This document shows positions 1 to 40,112 of a stretch of 64,000 nucleotides of DNA, one piece after another. The translations under genes were made by a program, and so were the position numbers. The notes beneath the pieces were generated by a model that did no database searches, had not been told where the DNA came from, and saw nothing but the letters and a program-made list of their open reading frames with translations. Each line of letters opens with the position of its first letter. Positions within the stretch are counted from its first letter, which is position 1. Origin of the DNA: Lepidonotus clava (lineage: Eukaryota > Annelida > Polychaeta > Phyllodocida > Polynoidae); contig OW387147.1 of assembly GCA_936440205.1 (NCBI GenBank), forward strand, positions 24,019,629-24,083,628, read 5' to 3'.

Positions 1-560
1 AAATGATGGAAACTCAACAAAATTAATTAAATTTTCATCCGAATTTCTTTACTTGTTTTTCTACTTATCTTTAGTCTAAATCACAGGGAAACAATTGGTT
101 TTCAAGTTCATCATAGATCATGGGTAGGAGACTGATTCTGGACCGATTTTAGCTTTAATTGCCAGTATTATATCACAATATTTCCCTACACGTTTATGTC
201 ATTATGTTAATGTAACATTAGGCCATATCTTATGTATTCTCACCAATATGATATAAATTCTACTTTTATGATAGTACATGTATTACATTATTTTCTGGCA
301 TAATTATATAATATTATGTTTTAGACAAATGATTACACATATACCCTAATTGATGGTAATGTATTTACTCCCAATACATTCTGGTTTATATATGATTATG
401 CAACTCTATAATACATCAATTAGAAATAACACCTATGTCCCCACACGGTGTCTCACAGGTATGACCAGTCAGTCATGAATATGTAAGCAGCCAATACCAT
501 GATCATACAAACACCTGCCCAGACAGGCATGCGGTAACACCGGTATAGATGTATGTATCT
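1..560. other. Intergenic, nothing recognised
   Basis: AT-rich sequence with no convincing coding region, repeat structure or RNA gene seen on either strand. Confidence 0.5.
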
Positions 561-562
561 TA

Positions 563-877
563 AAGGCCGTGTTCCACATACCGAAAGTATGCGCTGCCGA
601 TTTGGAGCCTCTCCATGGCAACGTTCTATAGCGGCTGCCCATACTTTCGTCGCACTTTTGGCGATCGAAAGTGCGTCATCAGCGGCCGAAAGTGTGTCAT
701 CGGCGGCCGAAAGTGCGTCATCGGTGGCCGGAGGTGCGTCATCGGCAACACATTGAAAATCGGCAGGAAAAATTTACCAACATGTTCGTAAATTTTATCA
801 CCAGTGCTCCCGATCATTGCCGAAAATGTATTGGCGTCAAATCGGCAACGCACTTTCGGTATGTGGAATACGGCCTT
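563..877. mobile_element. TA-flanked MITE (AAGGCCGT ends), copy 1
   Basis: A 315-bp element with imperfect terminal inverted repeats of about 33 bp: AAGGCCGTGTTCCACATACC on the left, and the right end reads AAGGCCGTATTCCACATACC on the other strand. It is flanked by TA on both sides (561-562 and 878-879), as expected of a Tc1/mariner-type target duplication. Inside lie about four 21-bp tandem units (665-747) built on CGAAAGTGCGTCATCGGCGGC with an occasional base changed. No transposase is present. A decayed second copy lies at 10491-10827. Confidence 0.75.
665..747. repeat. 21-bp tandem repeat inside MITE
   Basis: About four imperfect head-to-tail copies of a 21-bp unit containing GAAAGTGCGTCATCGG. 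Short open frames crossing it are a by-product of the 21-bp (multiple of three) period and are not treated as genes. Confidence 0.7.
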
Positions 878-879
878 TA

Positions 880-1231
880 GTCAGTAGGCAATAAACCACC
901 AATCATACAAGATCGTTTCTCTCCCTTCTTTATCATCACTGAGAAGATAGGAACATAGTCTACTCAAACATAACACCAGTAACACGATTTCTGAAAGACA
1001 ACAAAATCTTGGAAAATGGTGTTTTATGGAGCAGCAGCCTTGTGGTCACCTTATAAGGCCAACGTACCTATAATGATAACGTCTTATGCCAACTCACCCA
1101 ATCCTGTAGTGTATTCCATAAAAGGAAACATTGTACATAATTGCAGGATGATAATTTTCCAATGAATTTCGTTGAGCATGGTGTTTGCACCAATAACTAA
1201 TAATGCTGGATAAAGCTTAAATGATACCTTT
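880..1231. other. Intergenic, nothing recognised
   Basis: No coding region or clear repeat seen. Confidence 0.4.
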
Positions 1232-1397
1232 GGGGCCTTCCATTAAGTATGTACGCACCCAGGGGGGTGGGGGGTCTAAAATTTTTGAAAATTTGCGTAC
1301 ATACCTGTACAAATCCAATGTGCATTTAAGCCAAAGGGGGGGGGGTCTAAAATCTTTGAAAATTTGCGTACGTACTAAATACTAAATGGAAGGCCCC
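1232..1397. mobile_element. Palindromic GGGGCCTTCCATT MITE, copy 1
   Basis: About 166 bp beginning GGGGCCTTCCATTAAGTATG and ending with ACTAAATGGAAGGCCCC, so the ends are inverted repeats. It contains two G-rich blocks followed by TCTAAAATYTTTGAAAATTT. Related copies lie at about 19791-19930, 28105-28268, 32171-32332 and 60765-60930, which supports an interspersed family. No coding capacity. Confidence 0.7.
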
Positions 1398-2070
1398 TTG
1401 CACATAATTGCAGGATGATTATTTTCCAATGAAATTCTTTGAGCATGGCGCTTGCATCAAGAACTTGTAGGCCTAATGCTAGAGATATCTTAAAGATTTT
1501 CCAAACGAGACAGGGTTATGTGACTTAATTTGATATCTGGTCTATTTAAAGGATCTTTAAGGGAAATCCAAAATTTTGTGACGTCACAAAGAAACTTATT
1601 GGTAGTCGTATTTTTACTGACCTAAATTTATTCAACAACCTGGGATACACATGTGAATACACAAAAATCAGAAACTTGTAATATTATGTGCAAGGAACAC
1701 TTTAATCTATGATAATGTCCCCAAGACACACTTAAGTAATTGATTCCGCTATGCCGTCATTGTTCGTCACACACACAACACAAAAGTAAGAGAAAACACG
1801 GTGTTGGTTGCCAGATACAAACTCTGTTGCACCTATTGAACTCATTGGTGGAAATAATCCAAATATTAGTGTGACTACTTGATGGGATTATTACAGATTA
1901 ACACTTGCATCAAAACCCAAACAGGTAGTTTATCTTGAGAGTCATGAATCAGTTGTAAAACTGATACTACTAAGTACTCCATACACCCATGACCGTTTAT
2001 TATAATCCCCCTCAAGTCCATTAATTTTATCGGACACACTATATTTTTCCTACCATATGCTTATTCTCTA
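1398..2070. other. Intergenic, nothing recognised
   Basis: No coding region or clear repeat seen. Confidence 0.4.
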
Positions 2071-2971
2071 ACACTGAATTCCTAAAAGTGAAAAATACAA
2101 CTGTAACTCTGTGCAACTAAGGTTATGCAGTTGTAAACCTTTAGATCAGAGGAAAATTGTTATAATTGTAAAATTGATTCCTAATGGTCAATGGAGTTGT
2201 AAATATTTTAGAAATTACAACTAACTGACGTCATATAGTTGTAATAAAATGGAAAAGAGGCTAGAATCCATAAAATTACACTGGTGAGCTAGAAAACCAT
2301 TCCTAATGGCAAAGTTACACATGAAAATGAAGTTGTAACTGAAAACATTACAACTAAATCCTACTCCTGCTCTGAGGATGTGTAACTTTTGATCATATCA
2401 CACATTTCAGCATTTTTCTTGTATTTTTGTGGCCAAAATTACAGTAATTAGAACAAATAATCACAATAAACTGTCATCTGTTGTTTGAATCCATTTTGAA
2501 GAGTGAAAATCAAGTTGCAGAATCATGAGTTTTGAAACATGCAACTGCAGCAAAATTTACAACCAGTTGTAGCACTAGCAAATTAGGAATGGGTATTTGT
2601 GCAAGTTTTATTTGCATAGTTGTAAATACTGGTGAGTTATGAGGGAGATTTGTTTTTTCTTAGTTTTTCAAGATTTATAGCACATGTTTCCACAATCTAT
2701 TACTTAGTTCAAGTTTTACAGCCAATATTCTATCATTTGTCATTAGATCAAGCACTAAAATGTCCCAGATTAAGAGAAAATAACATTTTTTCACCTATTT
2801 TCGTTGTTGTAGGGGCCTATGATACTAACTTACAACTGAGATGTTTACCAGTCACATTATTACACTCCACTTTAGGAATGACACTTGAAATTTACAACTG
2901 GCATTCATGGCTGTTGTAGGCAAAGTTGTAAATTTTCCTTAAATCGTTATTTATTTTTAGGAATTCGGTGT
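2071..2971. mobile_element. 901-bp TIR element rich in AGTTGTAA motifs
   Basis: The left end ACACTGAATTCCTAAAA matches the reverse complement of the right end (ACACCGAATTCCTAAAA). The interior is unusually rich in ACAACT/AGTTGTAA words on both strands, suggesting decayed subterminal repeats. The target duplication is unclear. No transposase is recognised; an open frame at 2632-2919 looks like chance. Confidence 0.5.
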
Positions 2972-3035
2972 AAATGTACATGACTGTATAAATTATCAAA
3001 ATCACACATGGGTCATAAATCATTGAATAATTTAA

Positions 3036-3340
3036 AGGGAGCCAAAACCAATATAATTGACAACATTTTCAAAACTAAGATAAGTATAGAAAAATGTTAG
3101 ATGAGTCCAGTTAAGGTCAGTGGTAAGGTATTAGCTATGAAAACTAGCTCAAACTGAAGTAGAATGCCACAAGAGATGGTAATCATTGATTTGAGCAAGA
3201 AAAACATGTTTTTAATGATTTTTTTTAACCATATTTCATGGTTTAGATTTTAACATAGGCCAGGAATAGGCTCAAGGAATGGATTTCCATGATTATGTGA
3301 GTTTGGAAAATTTCATTGAATTTATTGGTTTTGGCTCCCT
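3036..3340. mobile_element. 305-bp MITE with AGGGAGCCAAAACC ends
   Basis: Terminal inverted repeats AGGGAGCCAAAACCAATA and TATTGGTTTTGGCTCCCT enclose about 270 bp. TTAA lies immediately outside both ends (3032-3035 and 3341-3344), which would fit a piggyBac-type target, although a TA target with one more base in the TIR reads equally well. No coding capacity. Confidence 0.7.
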
Positions 3341-3344
3341 TTAA

Positions 3345-6300
3345 ATCAATCTAAATTGCCGTGTCTGTACAGTTTATTGAGACATTTTGCCTACACACTG
3401 CATTCTACATAGAGAATATATCGAATTTTACCACTAATGACACTATGTAGAGATGAAAACTCCTTGTCATTATATATACCTAAAGAAAAAGAGAAGCCAG
3501 GTAATTTTCCCACTTTCTGACGTAGACAAATAAAATAAGAGCGGCCAATTTGACCTTAATAACTAGATCGAATGGATGATTAGAGATTGTTTCCTATCAA
3601 TCTCTTTGAAAAATAGGTATTTATCTGCAAACGGGAAATTAACTTGCCGCCATAATTATTATTTATAACAATCATTGTAAAAAAAAACATTTTGGCGTGA
3701 ATACATTCCAAAAGGTTATTGAAAGGCGCTGATAGTCCATACTATTTTTTTTCTAATGGACCATATTCTATGGTACATATATTGCGATTTGATTACGTCA
3801 TCCGTCGGTCAGACACATATCATAATAAGTATGGGGAAAATAGGGAAACTGCAACAACACCATATTTATGCAGTTCGCAAGTTGGGCTGGCTCTAAAAAA
3901 TCCATTTTATACTATGCTCTCATTTTTTTTACAAAAAGTCTTACGCTGTGACCAGAAAAGAACTAAAAGTCAATTCAGGATCGAGGTCACTTTTTCAAAG
4001 AACAAAACCGTTTAATCTAGTACTTCTGATATCGAAAATAATTCTTCATTAAGGTCAATCTTAGAAACCATTGGTGACGGCAATTCTAAGAATCTAATGT
4101 ACACAGATATGTAACAATAGGTTAAGAAAACATAAAACTTGCTGTTACGTCGTGAAAACAGCCATGAACTTGTCTAAGATTTACATTTAGTTATGTCAGT
4201 TGTCGGCAGTCAACTGTATTACTACACCCCAATTCTCTTTTAACATACATGTATATGTTAATATAGAATGTTGGAAGTTACACCGAACCCGACACAAGAG
4301 TGTTGATGACTTGGTTTTATTAATCAGACGTGTTATAATCGGCGAATCAACTAGTTTCAGCTTTTCACGGCCTTCATCAGGATTGGAATTATACCTCAAA
4401 ATTAGTCTGGTATATCAATAATTGACAGTGTTGATTAACAGTGTGAAATTAACCCTGTAGATTAACAGGGTAGAAATTACGCAGTTGATTCTACAAGTCA
4501 AAACTTTTTGTGTTTTTAGTTATTTTGAAAAGTAACAATAAAAGTGGAAAGTCTTTGTCCGTTGTTTCTGGTATCTCTAGAGTAAATATATATATATATT
4601 AGAATGATAATCTGCTAAAATTCTTGGTTAAATAGTGAAACTACCAACACCACTAGGGTGTGAAACGACGAGGAGAGTTCAAATCGTAAAAAAAAATTCC
4701 TCGTAATACAATTGCAAAGGTCTGAGAGTTATTCGCTGTTGTCCTGTACCAAGACGGTTGTCGCTGGACAATCGAGGAGGTATTGAAAGGGAATGAACTC
4801 CCCAATGAATGCACTGCGGCTGGGTAGAATCTCGTCAATCAGGGTAGAGATGGTCATGTTATGCATTACATCCTTGAGAAAAAATTATTTTGCTTTCTAC
4901 GCATTGACGTGCTTTGCAACTATGCGTTTAATCTCCTTTAGAATGTACAGGGCAATATTCGAGCTTGTAATATTGATATAACCAGTATATTGATTTGCAA
5001 TAGCCTAACTCTTATTCCATATATCCGGTTTATGAGGTGCAGAGTCTGAGCTTTAGAAAAAAACTCTTCGACCATTAACTAATTACGTGTGTGTTGTATC
5101 AAGAAAGACTCTTTTAAATGGATGAAACAAGGCTATGTTACTGTCATTCTTTGAATAAGCCAACTGTCAGGATACGGTTTGATATCAACGGTGACGAAAT
5201 GATTATCTGTTAACCTTTCACCAAACATTTATCAAGAAAGACATAATTTTGGCGCAGTTTTATACTGTAAGGACACAAACGTTCAAGCGTTGAGTCGGCT
5301 TAAATTGTTGAAGAGGTCGAACGTATCTTACGAAAATAGTTTCCTTCAATCAAAAAATTCGGCAGTCAATTATTTCGGATAATAACGGGATTTATTGAAA
5401 AGAAAAGTGAGGTAGGCCTATATTGATTTCTCATGTAAATGTGGAAAAACGTTAACCCAATAATAAAAACGGTTTCCAATGTTGCAACATTAGAAACTTG
5501 ATTTCTTCATACAACATCGCAACTTTTTCTCTTTCTTGAAAATAGTTCTTTTCATACAGAAAGGAAGTTTATAAAACTTTCTTAAACTGCGCTTGTGAAG
5601 TTTGAGAATTGTTATGTAAAATAGGCCTAGTGAATTCAACTATTCAAGAGAAACATGCTTGTGGTGTATGTTCCGATGCGGAAACAAAACGTTCTCCTAC
5701 ATTTGGCAGGCTTGACTCTTACCTTCAGGGCATTCCTGCAAGCTTGTTGATACAGAAAATAGAATAACCGAAACCGATATGCACTTGTTGGCCTAAACAT
5801 TGCACTCGGTCACCAAAACATTCGCGTGAAGGTGGAACGGATTGGTACAAGTTATCGATGAAATAATAATGGTACTACGCCAATAACAGGATATAATTGT
5901 TTCTTAAAAGGCGGAGCAAACAAACGTGTCAGGCCGTGGCAAGCGCCACCAATCTTATAGGGAATCTTGTATTTGCACAGCCAGGTACTACAGGGGTGGG
6001 GTGGTCCATTTGGTACAGAATTATAAATACTGTGCTGGCTGAAAATGTTCAGGTAGGGTAATATCAAGCATCTAAGGTGGTATATCTCGCACGTCATATT
6101 AATTTCCCTTAAATATTACTTTAGACCCCACCACTGCCCACGGAGTGTCTTCATAAATTGCTGGATTTCCCCTGGAGTTCCCTGGACTTCCCTCCAGAAT
6201 TCCAGAAATTCCTTTCAATTAATGTTGTTCAAGGCTTGACCCAAGCTTGTTTATTAAAGTTATAGAAATATGATGTATGGCATTTATTAGGACATTTAAT

Positions 6301-6739
6301 CAGCGTTAAAACGATATATTGGTTGCTTTTGTATGTTGAATACTCATGAAAGTGTTCCCCTTTGGAAAAATATGGAAAAATTTCGTTTTTCTGGGTGGCT
6401 GCAGCCGGATTGGGGAATACACCCTCGGGCGGCAATGGCCGAATTAGGGTCTAACGGGTTTTAACAGCCTTTTAATCAACGAATGATGGAGGTTATTCCA
6501 TTTTCTCATTTCAATGGTGTGCGATATGAAATTATTATTTTTGATGGAATTTGAGTCATAATCTGGAGAATCTTTGGAGATAACATAATATTATCGGAAC
6601 ATGTGTTGGTTCTTCTAATGCTGAAATTAAATTGATATGGCACTTCCACAATTTAGTGGATGTCAAAATGAATAAAACCAGGAGGAGGGGTAAGTGAGAC
6701 GCATATCCTCACTTGTTTGAGGTCATCTTCATTTATATA

Positions 6740-6745
<6 letters not shown>
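3345..6745. other. Intergenic, no gene recognised
   Basis: AT-rich sequence with scattered short open frames that match no family I know. A small repeated word (gatTAACAGKGT) occurs at about 4426-4470. Nothing else is supported. Confidence 0.4.

Positions 6746-6771
<26 letters not shown>
6746..6771. repeat. (CA)n microsatellite
   Basis: About 13 uninterrupted CA dinucleotides. Confidence 0.95.
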
Positions 6772-6987
6772 GTTGAAATAATCAATAAGGCTACTCCTGC
6801 CTTGTACTGTTGTAATCTGGTTATACTTGATCTCAAGCAATAGAGTTGGTTAAAAAGACCAAACACAATTTTTACTCTTTTGCACACTTCTTGAATCATT
6901 CAATGAATATTTTGCAAAAAGCTCCTGACTAGACTATAGGTCTCAATTCATAACCTTAGTTATTGATATTACTTTTATCACACACAT

Positions 6988-7159
6988 CAGAGGCTGATCC
7001 AGGGGGTCCAGGGTTTCCTGACTCCCCTTTTGGTGGGGACGTAAACTTGCCAAAAAGAAAAAAAAGGTGTGCGCATGCACGCAAATGCATGACGTTTTAG
7101 TACTTAGCTTATATATAATTATGCGGATCCCCCTTTCCGAAATCCTGTATCCGCCCCTG
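6988..7159. mobile_element. hAT-like MITE (CAGAGGC ends, 5-bp TSD), copy 1
   Basis: A 172-bp element starting CAGAGGCTGATCCAGG and ending GTATCCGCCCCTG, so the ends are inverted. It is flanked by CACAT on both sides (6983-6987 and 7160-7164). The same end sequence and a 5-bp duplication recur at 47481-47653. CAG..CTG ends are typical of hAT elements; the 5-bp duplication would fit the hAT5 group, which is inference. It is non-coding. Confidence 0.75.
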
Positions 7160-7649
7160 CACATAAAAAATCTTATTATTCCTTTAGTCAATTCCTCAAT
7201 TAGTTTCCTTACTATATCAACATATTTAAGGTAACTAGATGAAAATAATCATTCATCAACATCCAAATGATAAAATGGCCAGTCCAGTTATGATATTCGG
7301 GTTGATTTGCTCACCTATGAAACCCAGCCCAACTAATGTCAAGTGATGTACGTCATCTGGGTAACACGCTCTAGGGCCGTTCGCCCACTATCTATATCCC
7401 CCGGGTATGCATACCCAGGGTATGCAGCACTATAGTAGAGCGACAGCCAATCAGAGGCAAGGCAGTGCCTAGATGGGTATGTGAATGTATCCCACCACTA
7501 CAAAAAACATAGTCCATCTATAAGGAGCCTACTAAATGGATTTTAAGTAATCAAATCAACATAGAATAATTAATTATAGAGTTTGTAGCTTAGAAAAAGT
7601 GGAAAACCACGAAATTTATATGAGTAAAGATGCATTCTAATAGAAAAAA

Positions 7650-7930
7650 GGTTGTATGGAGGGGGTATGGGGGTTAGAATACCCGGGGTATGGAGGATAG
7701 AATACCCAGGGTATGGAGGGGTTATGGGGTTATGATGGGGTAATACTACCAGTAGTGGGTATATATATATATATATAACATACCCGGGGTATGGAGGGGG
7801 TAGTGTACCCAGGGTATGGAGGGGTAATATACCCAGGGTATGGAGGGTAGTATACCCAGGGTATGGAGAGGTATGGAGGGGGTAGTGTACCCAGGGTATG
7901 GAGGGGGTAGTGTACCTAGGGTATGGAGCT
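7650..7930. repeat. Minisatellite, left arm of foldback element
   Basis: About ten degenerate copies of a 25-27 bp unit around TACCCAGGGTATGGAGGGGG, interrupted by an (AT)n tract at 7756-7778. Confidence 0.8.
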
Positions 7931-8139
7931 CCAGAATGGAGCCAGGTAGCGCCTTGGGGAGCTGCCTTGAGTTACCATACCCTGGGTTTTAACAGATTAT
8001 ACCCTGGGTCTAAAGTTGAAATTTAACTAGACCCAGGGTCTTTGCTGAGTGTACCTTGGGTTCACTTCCAAAAAGCGAGCCCTATTCCCTTATGCTGGCA
8101 CGCCCTTCCTCAACTATATACTGTACACTACACCTAATA

Positions 8140-8370
8140 CCCCTTACATACCCTGGGTATACTACCCCTTACATACCCTGGGTATACTACCCCTCCATAC
8201 CCTGGGTACACTACCCCTTCCATACCCTGGGTACACTACCCCCTCCATACCCTGGGTATATTACCCCTCCATACCCTGGATATACTACCCCTCCATACCC
8301 TGGGTACACTACCCCTTCCATACCCTGGGTATACTATCCCCTCCATACCCTGGATACACTACCCCCTAAT
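8140..8370. repeat. Minisatellite, right arm of foldback element
   Basis: About nine head-to-tail copies of a unit around CCATACCCTGGGTACACTAC, the inverse of the left-arm array. Proline-rich open frames in this stretch come from the repeat and are not genes. Confidence 0.85.
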
Positions 8371-8638
8371 AACCCCTCCAATCAACAACCCCTCCATGCC
8401 CTCTACATAACCCATATAACCTCTAAATAGTAAAAACCCCTGGGTATTTGACCCATTTTTATCTGCTCTGTACCCTGGGTATCTAACCCACCTCTAGAAT
8501 GCTAACATGTCACTGCTGTGCGTAGGAAAATATCCAAATGAAATGCTTGCTTCTGATTGGCTGCTCGAGATGTACACCCTGGGTATGCATACCCGGGGGA
8601 TATAGATAGTGGGTGAACAGCCCACGAGCGGGTAACAC

Positions 8639-9340
8639 GCCTCTTCTGCATGGCACAGCGCATGCGTCATCATATGCAAATGAGAGGTCAAAAGTCACAG
8701 ACTCGACTGCATATATCATCTCAATAAAAACGGCCAGAAGCGGTCAGTTGGCTGTATATGTGGCGCAAAGTTGACCAACCTCTATCCATCGACTACTTAA
8801 CTTTTCATAGAATATCCTCATAATAGTACCAAAGTGACTGGAAAAGTGAGAAATAGTGAAATTATAGGACATTAATTTCGGTAACGGTTGCGTCGATTAT
8901 ATAAGATAAGCACCAACGGGATAGCACCAGAAGAAGAAAAAGTTTGGATTATTGTAGCAGTTGTAATACGAAAGCTAAGCCGAAGTGTCAACAGCTTTTA
9001 CATAACAGTCAGAGCCTCTCCTGCAGTTAACCAAACTCTCAATCAACCAATCAACAATATCTTCATTAATAATTAACTGGATATACGGTCTCTCAGAGGA
9101 ATTACTAGTACCAACTGTCGACTCGCCCCACTCGTCATACTTTTACCCCACCCGAACTCCTCCAGTACCAGTGTGCCTCTACTACCAACTAATCCGGATA
9201 CCCTCCAGTAGGCATACATATCCGGTCACTGGAGGACCCACTTTCTACCCCCTCCCCCACCCTACATCCACACCCAATAGCCAGAGGCCAGTCCCCCAGT
9301 CCCCCTCTCCCCTTCCCCCAGATCGGGTCAACCCAGGTTT
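8639..9340 (+). promoter_or_regulatory. Upstream region / probable 5' UTR of channel gene
   Basis: The 700 bp before the channel start codon contain a TATATAA word at about 8898 and a C-rich stretch at 9240-9330. The transcription start cannot be seen, and an untranslated first exon farther upstream is possible. This is inference from position only. Confidence 0.3.
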
Positions 9341-37175
<27,835 letters not shown>

Positions 37176-37638
37176 GAAATGAAGAGAATTTCGGGATATA
37201 AATATGATGTCTGATTCCTGAACATAGGACTCTATGGATGGTATTGTATTCATTTCATCAACCTTATTTTCGAATTCATCTTAAAAATGTGAACAAACTG
37301 GCCGAATAGTTCGGTTGAAATATCATGACTTTTTAAAGCATGTTAAGAAGGGGGTGATAATAATGTGTATTGTGTTTTTCGTATTGTGTAATCTCTAGTC
37401 CAGGTCTTTCAAAAGTTAGTGATGTTTCTAGGTGTGAGTATTCGGTTTCGTTTTGTATTACTGAGGTGATACACTGGAGGATTTTGAAACAGCTGCAAAA
37501 CTAAATAGGTTTTGAAAAACGCAGTTATCTGTAGTTGCTACTGTTTGGATGACCAGAATAAGATGTCGCTCAAATGTCATGCAGAAGTTTAATTCTACAG
37601 AAAACTGAGCTCCGTATTGTGAGAAGTTGTATTTTCAA

Positions 37639-37682
<44 letters not shown>

Positions 37683-38360
37683 CTAAGGAGAGATATCTCA
37701 ATAAAATAACACATCTTTCATGAAATATGAGGAAATGGGCGAGAAATGGGCGACGCTTGAATTCAGGGGCAGAATTTTTCGTCAAGCCATCAAATATCAA
37801 TACAAAGAACAAAACCCTCAAACTAATTCTGCTTTCTTATATCTCCCCATCAATAGAGTCTTTTTAGATGCTGATATTGAATATTGAAAATTAGACAATG
37901 AAAAGTGCAAATTATAAATTGAATGTTATATACAAAAAAGGGATTTATGAGTTGCTGCTCCCTTTGAAGAGACACATGAGGATCTACTTAACCCCTAAAA
38001 TTAATATTGGTCATAAGTAGAGGGTCGTTAAGGTAAAGGTCTGTCGGGTCATGTCTCCCTTGCTGCCACATGGTAGAAACTCTTCTGATTCAATCATCGT
38101 TGATACTCCATTTTGCATTTCGATCTATCGGGTCATGTCTCCCTTGCTGCCACATGGTAGAAACTCTTCTGATTCAATCATCGTTGATACTCCATTTTGC
38201 ATTTCGGGTATGAACATATTGTGTATTTGCAATATGCTATTTAGCCATGTTGATGAATGGATTTGGGAAAATGGCAGATGTAGTGCCTTTCTGTATTGCG
38301 CTTTGGCATTTTTGAAATATTGCAACTGTGTACTGTAATAAAGTACTAGAAGAGGATTAT
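37176..38360 (+). other. Probable 3' UTR of channel gene with polyadenylation signal
   Basis: AATAAA at 38337-38342 is followed by a GT-rich stretch (TGTGTTGTTTCTTATTGTG), which suits a cleavage site near 38360. An (AT)n tract lies at 37639-37681 and an 84-bp duplication at 38044-38211. Assignment as UTR is by position. Confidence 0.5.
38044..38211. repeat. Near-exact 84-bp tandem duplication
   Basis: Two adjacent copies beginning TCGGGTCATGTCTCCCTTGC, identical for roughly the first 79 bp. The near identity suggests a recent event. Confidence 0.9.
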
Positions 38361-39464
38361 GTGTTGTTTCTTATTGTGTTTTGCATGTGTTCCCTTAAAA
38401 GACTCTTAGAGTCCGCAAACTGATAAATAGGGTCCGAGAATAGCCCATTCAATCATACCTAGCGATTCGAAAATACAGCTTGGTGTAGTGGTGATACTCC
38501 CGGTAGATTTGCAAAGATCTAGTCTCAAGCTCAGCACATTACTGTCGTTAGCTTCACTGATTAGAACTTGTGGTCTCTCCCCCAGTGTACATGCTTCAAC
38601 TTGTTAGAATTTCCTTCAACCCATATTATGAACTAAAGGGTGTGCTACAAATCACCTGTCTTATCTACAGAACTTTCCGTGCGCTTAGCATTTGCTGTAC
38701 TGTGCAGTACTACTCAGAATCAGTGATGTGTTGAGAAGTTCTGTAATACATAGAAAATGCCTTCTTTTTACAATTGCTTACAGTCCGTTTTAAAGGATAG
38801 AAAGGTGGATACCACTAATACGACCGTCCTACCAGAGTCAGTAATCTCCTTGGCAATTCTAAAATGTAATATGTTACATTCACCTTTTCCTTTTTGATAA
38901 AATAATATATTTCAATGTGCAAAGGGGAGCTCCACCCATTATTATGCAGAATCATGATTTGTCAAGAGGAGGAGGCAATTATATAAAAGGTGACGAGAGA
39001 GGGCAATTTGAGAGGTTAAAATCAATTTATATGTATGAATTTTATTGTGTAAGTGAAGCAATTCTTTTCAACTGCAGTTGAATTCATAGAGATATGCTTT
39101 ATTTAGATGTAATCGTAATTCGTGCAAATTACTTTAATTGGCGTTGATGTTAGGGGACCTAGCCAGGCTTAATGGTGCACGACAATAGTATTAATAATCT
39201 GTATTAATAATCTTGAAACTACTATAAGAATAATTAGGCGAAGGTTACTGAAGGTTATGCGTTCTGAGAGTTACATGGTCTTTTGAATTATGCTTTTTGA
39301 GTAACATGGAATTTAATTTTTCCTTTTAATTTTAATGAAGTGCCAATGACGTTAAAAGCTTTGTCCAGACCCGTCTCCTGCTCATCCTCCTGATAAAAGT
39401 ATCAGGACTGCTTTGCACATATAAAAGTAGTACTATGGTAGATACGACTATTGTTGGTGCGCAC
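38361..39464. other. Intergenic, mostly unrecognised
   Basis: A tRNA-like stretch at about 38479-38545 (TTGGTGTAGTGGTGATACTC, then GTCTCAAGCTC) may be a decayed SINE head. Nothing else is seen. Confidence 0.35.
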
Positions 39465-39466
39465 TA

Positions 39467-40110
39467 CCCAGCCAAGGTGCGACGTAACAGTCACGTTAAG
39501 CGACCATACTTTTTCGGTTTGTCTGTTACTTACTAAATTGTCACGTTACTGTTACATTATTTTTCTGGGAGGTTGAGACCTAACCAAACCAGTATGTTCT
39601 CATAATGTTCTGGTGAGGTTAGGTCAAGATAAAATTAAAATAGAACGTCATTGTGACATTCTGATTAGGTGAGGTCCAGACCTTACTTAAACAGAACATT
39701 GTTGTGACCTCCTGATTAGTGGAGGTCCCAACTTCATCTAAACAGAATGTTATTGTGATGTTCTGATTACATCAGGTCTTAACCTTACCTAAACAGAATG
39801 TTGCTGTGACTATCTTATCAGGTTAGGTGTCAACCTAACAGAACAGAAAGTTATAGTGACATCCTCATTAAGTGAGGTCTCAACCACACCTAAGCAGAGA
39901 GTTATTGTGACATTCTTATGAAGTAGCAGCCTCATAAATAACGTTACAAGAACGTTATTAGAATGTCACAATGTAACGTCGCAACAGTTGGTTGCAGCGA
40001 CATAATTGGGAGTCATCAAAAGAACTCGCTGTAACCTAACAGTGTAACATAACAAGAACCAATCCAGAACGTTGCCAGAACGTTATTAGAACGTCATATC
40101 TTTGGCTGGG
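39467..40110. mobile_element. TACCCAGCC MITE, copy 1 (644 bp)
   Basis: Inverted ends CCCAGCCAAGG...CTTTGGCTGGG, with TA outside both (39465-39466, 40111-40112). The interior is made of degenerate roughly 60-bp units containing GAGGTTAGGTC and AACAGAACGTTATTGTGAC-type words. Copies 2 and 3 lie at 40805-41450 and 46364-47710. TA targets suggest mobilisation by a Tc1/mariner-like transposase; none is encoded here. Confidence 0.85.
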
Positions 40111-40112
40111 TA

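Larger units (their letters stand above)
7368..8629. mobile_element. 1.26-kb foldback element with 9-bp TSD
   Basis: The left end GCTCTAGGGCCGTTCGCCC pairs with the right end, whose reverse complement is GCTCGTGGGCTGTTCACCC; pairing continues through ACTATCTATATCCCCCGGGT. The 9-bp sequence GGGTAACAC lies directly outside both ends (7359-7367 and 8630-8638). Each arm carries a degenerate tandem repeat of the CCATACCCTGGGTA type: G-rich in the left arm (about 7650-7930), C-rich in the right arm (about 8140-8370). No transposase is seen. A 9-bp duplication with long TIRs is reminiscent of Mutator-like elements, but the superfamily is not proven. Confidence 0.8.

Noticed and set aside
8049-8430. 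Proline/tyrosine-rich open frames
   Set aside because: They read the CCATACCCTGGGTA minisatellite in two frames; no start context or conservation.
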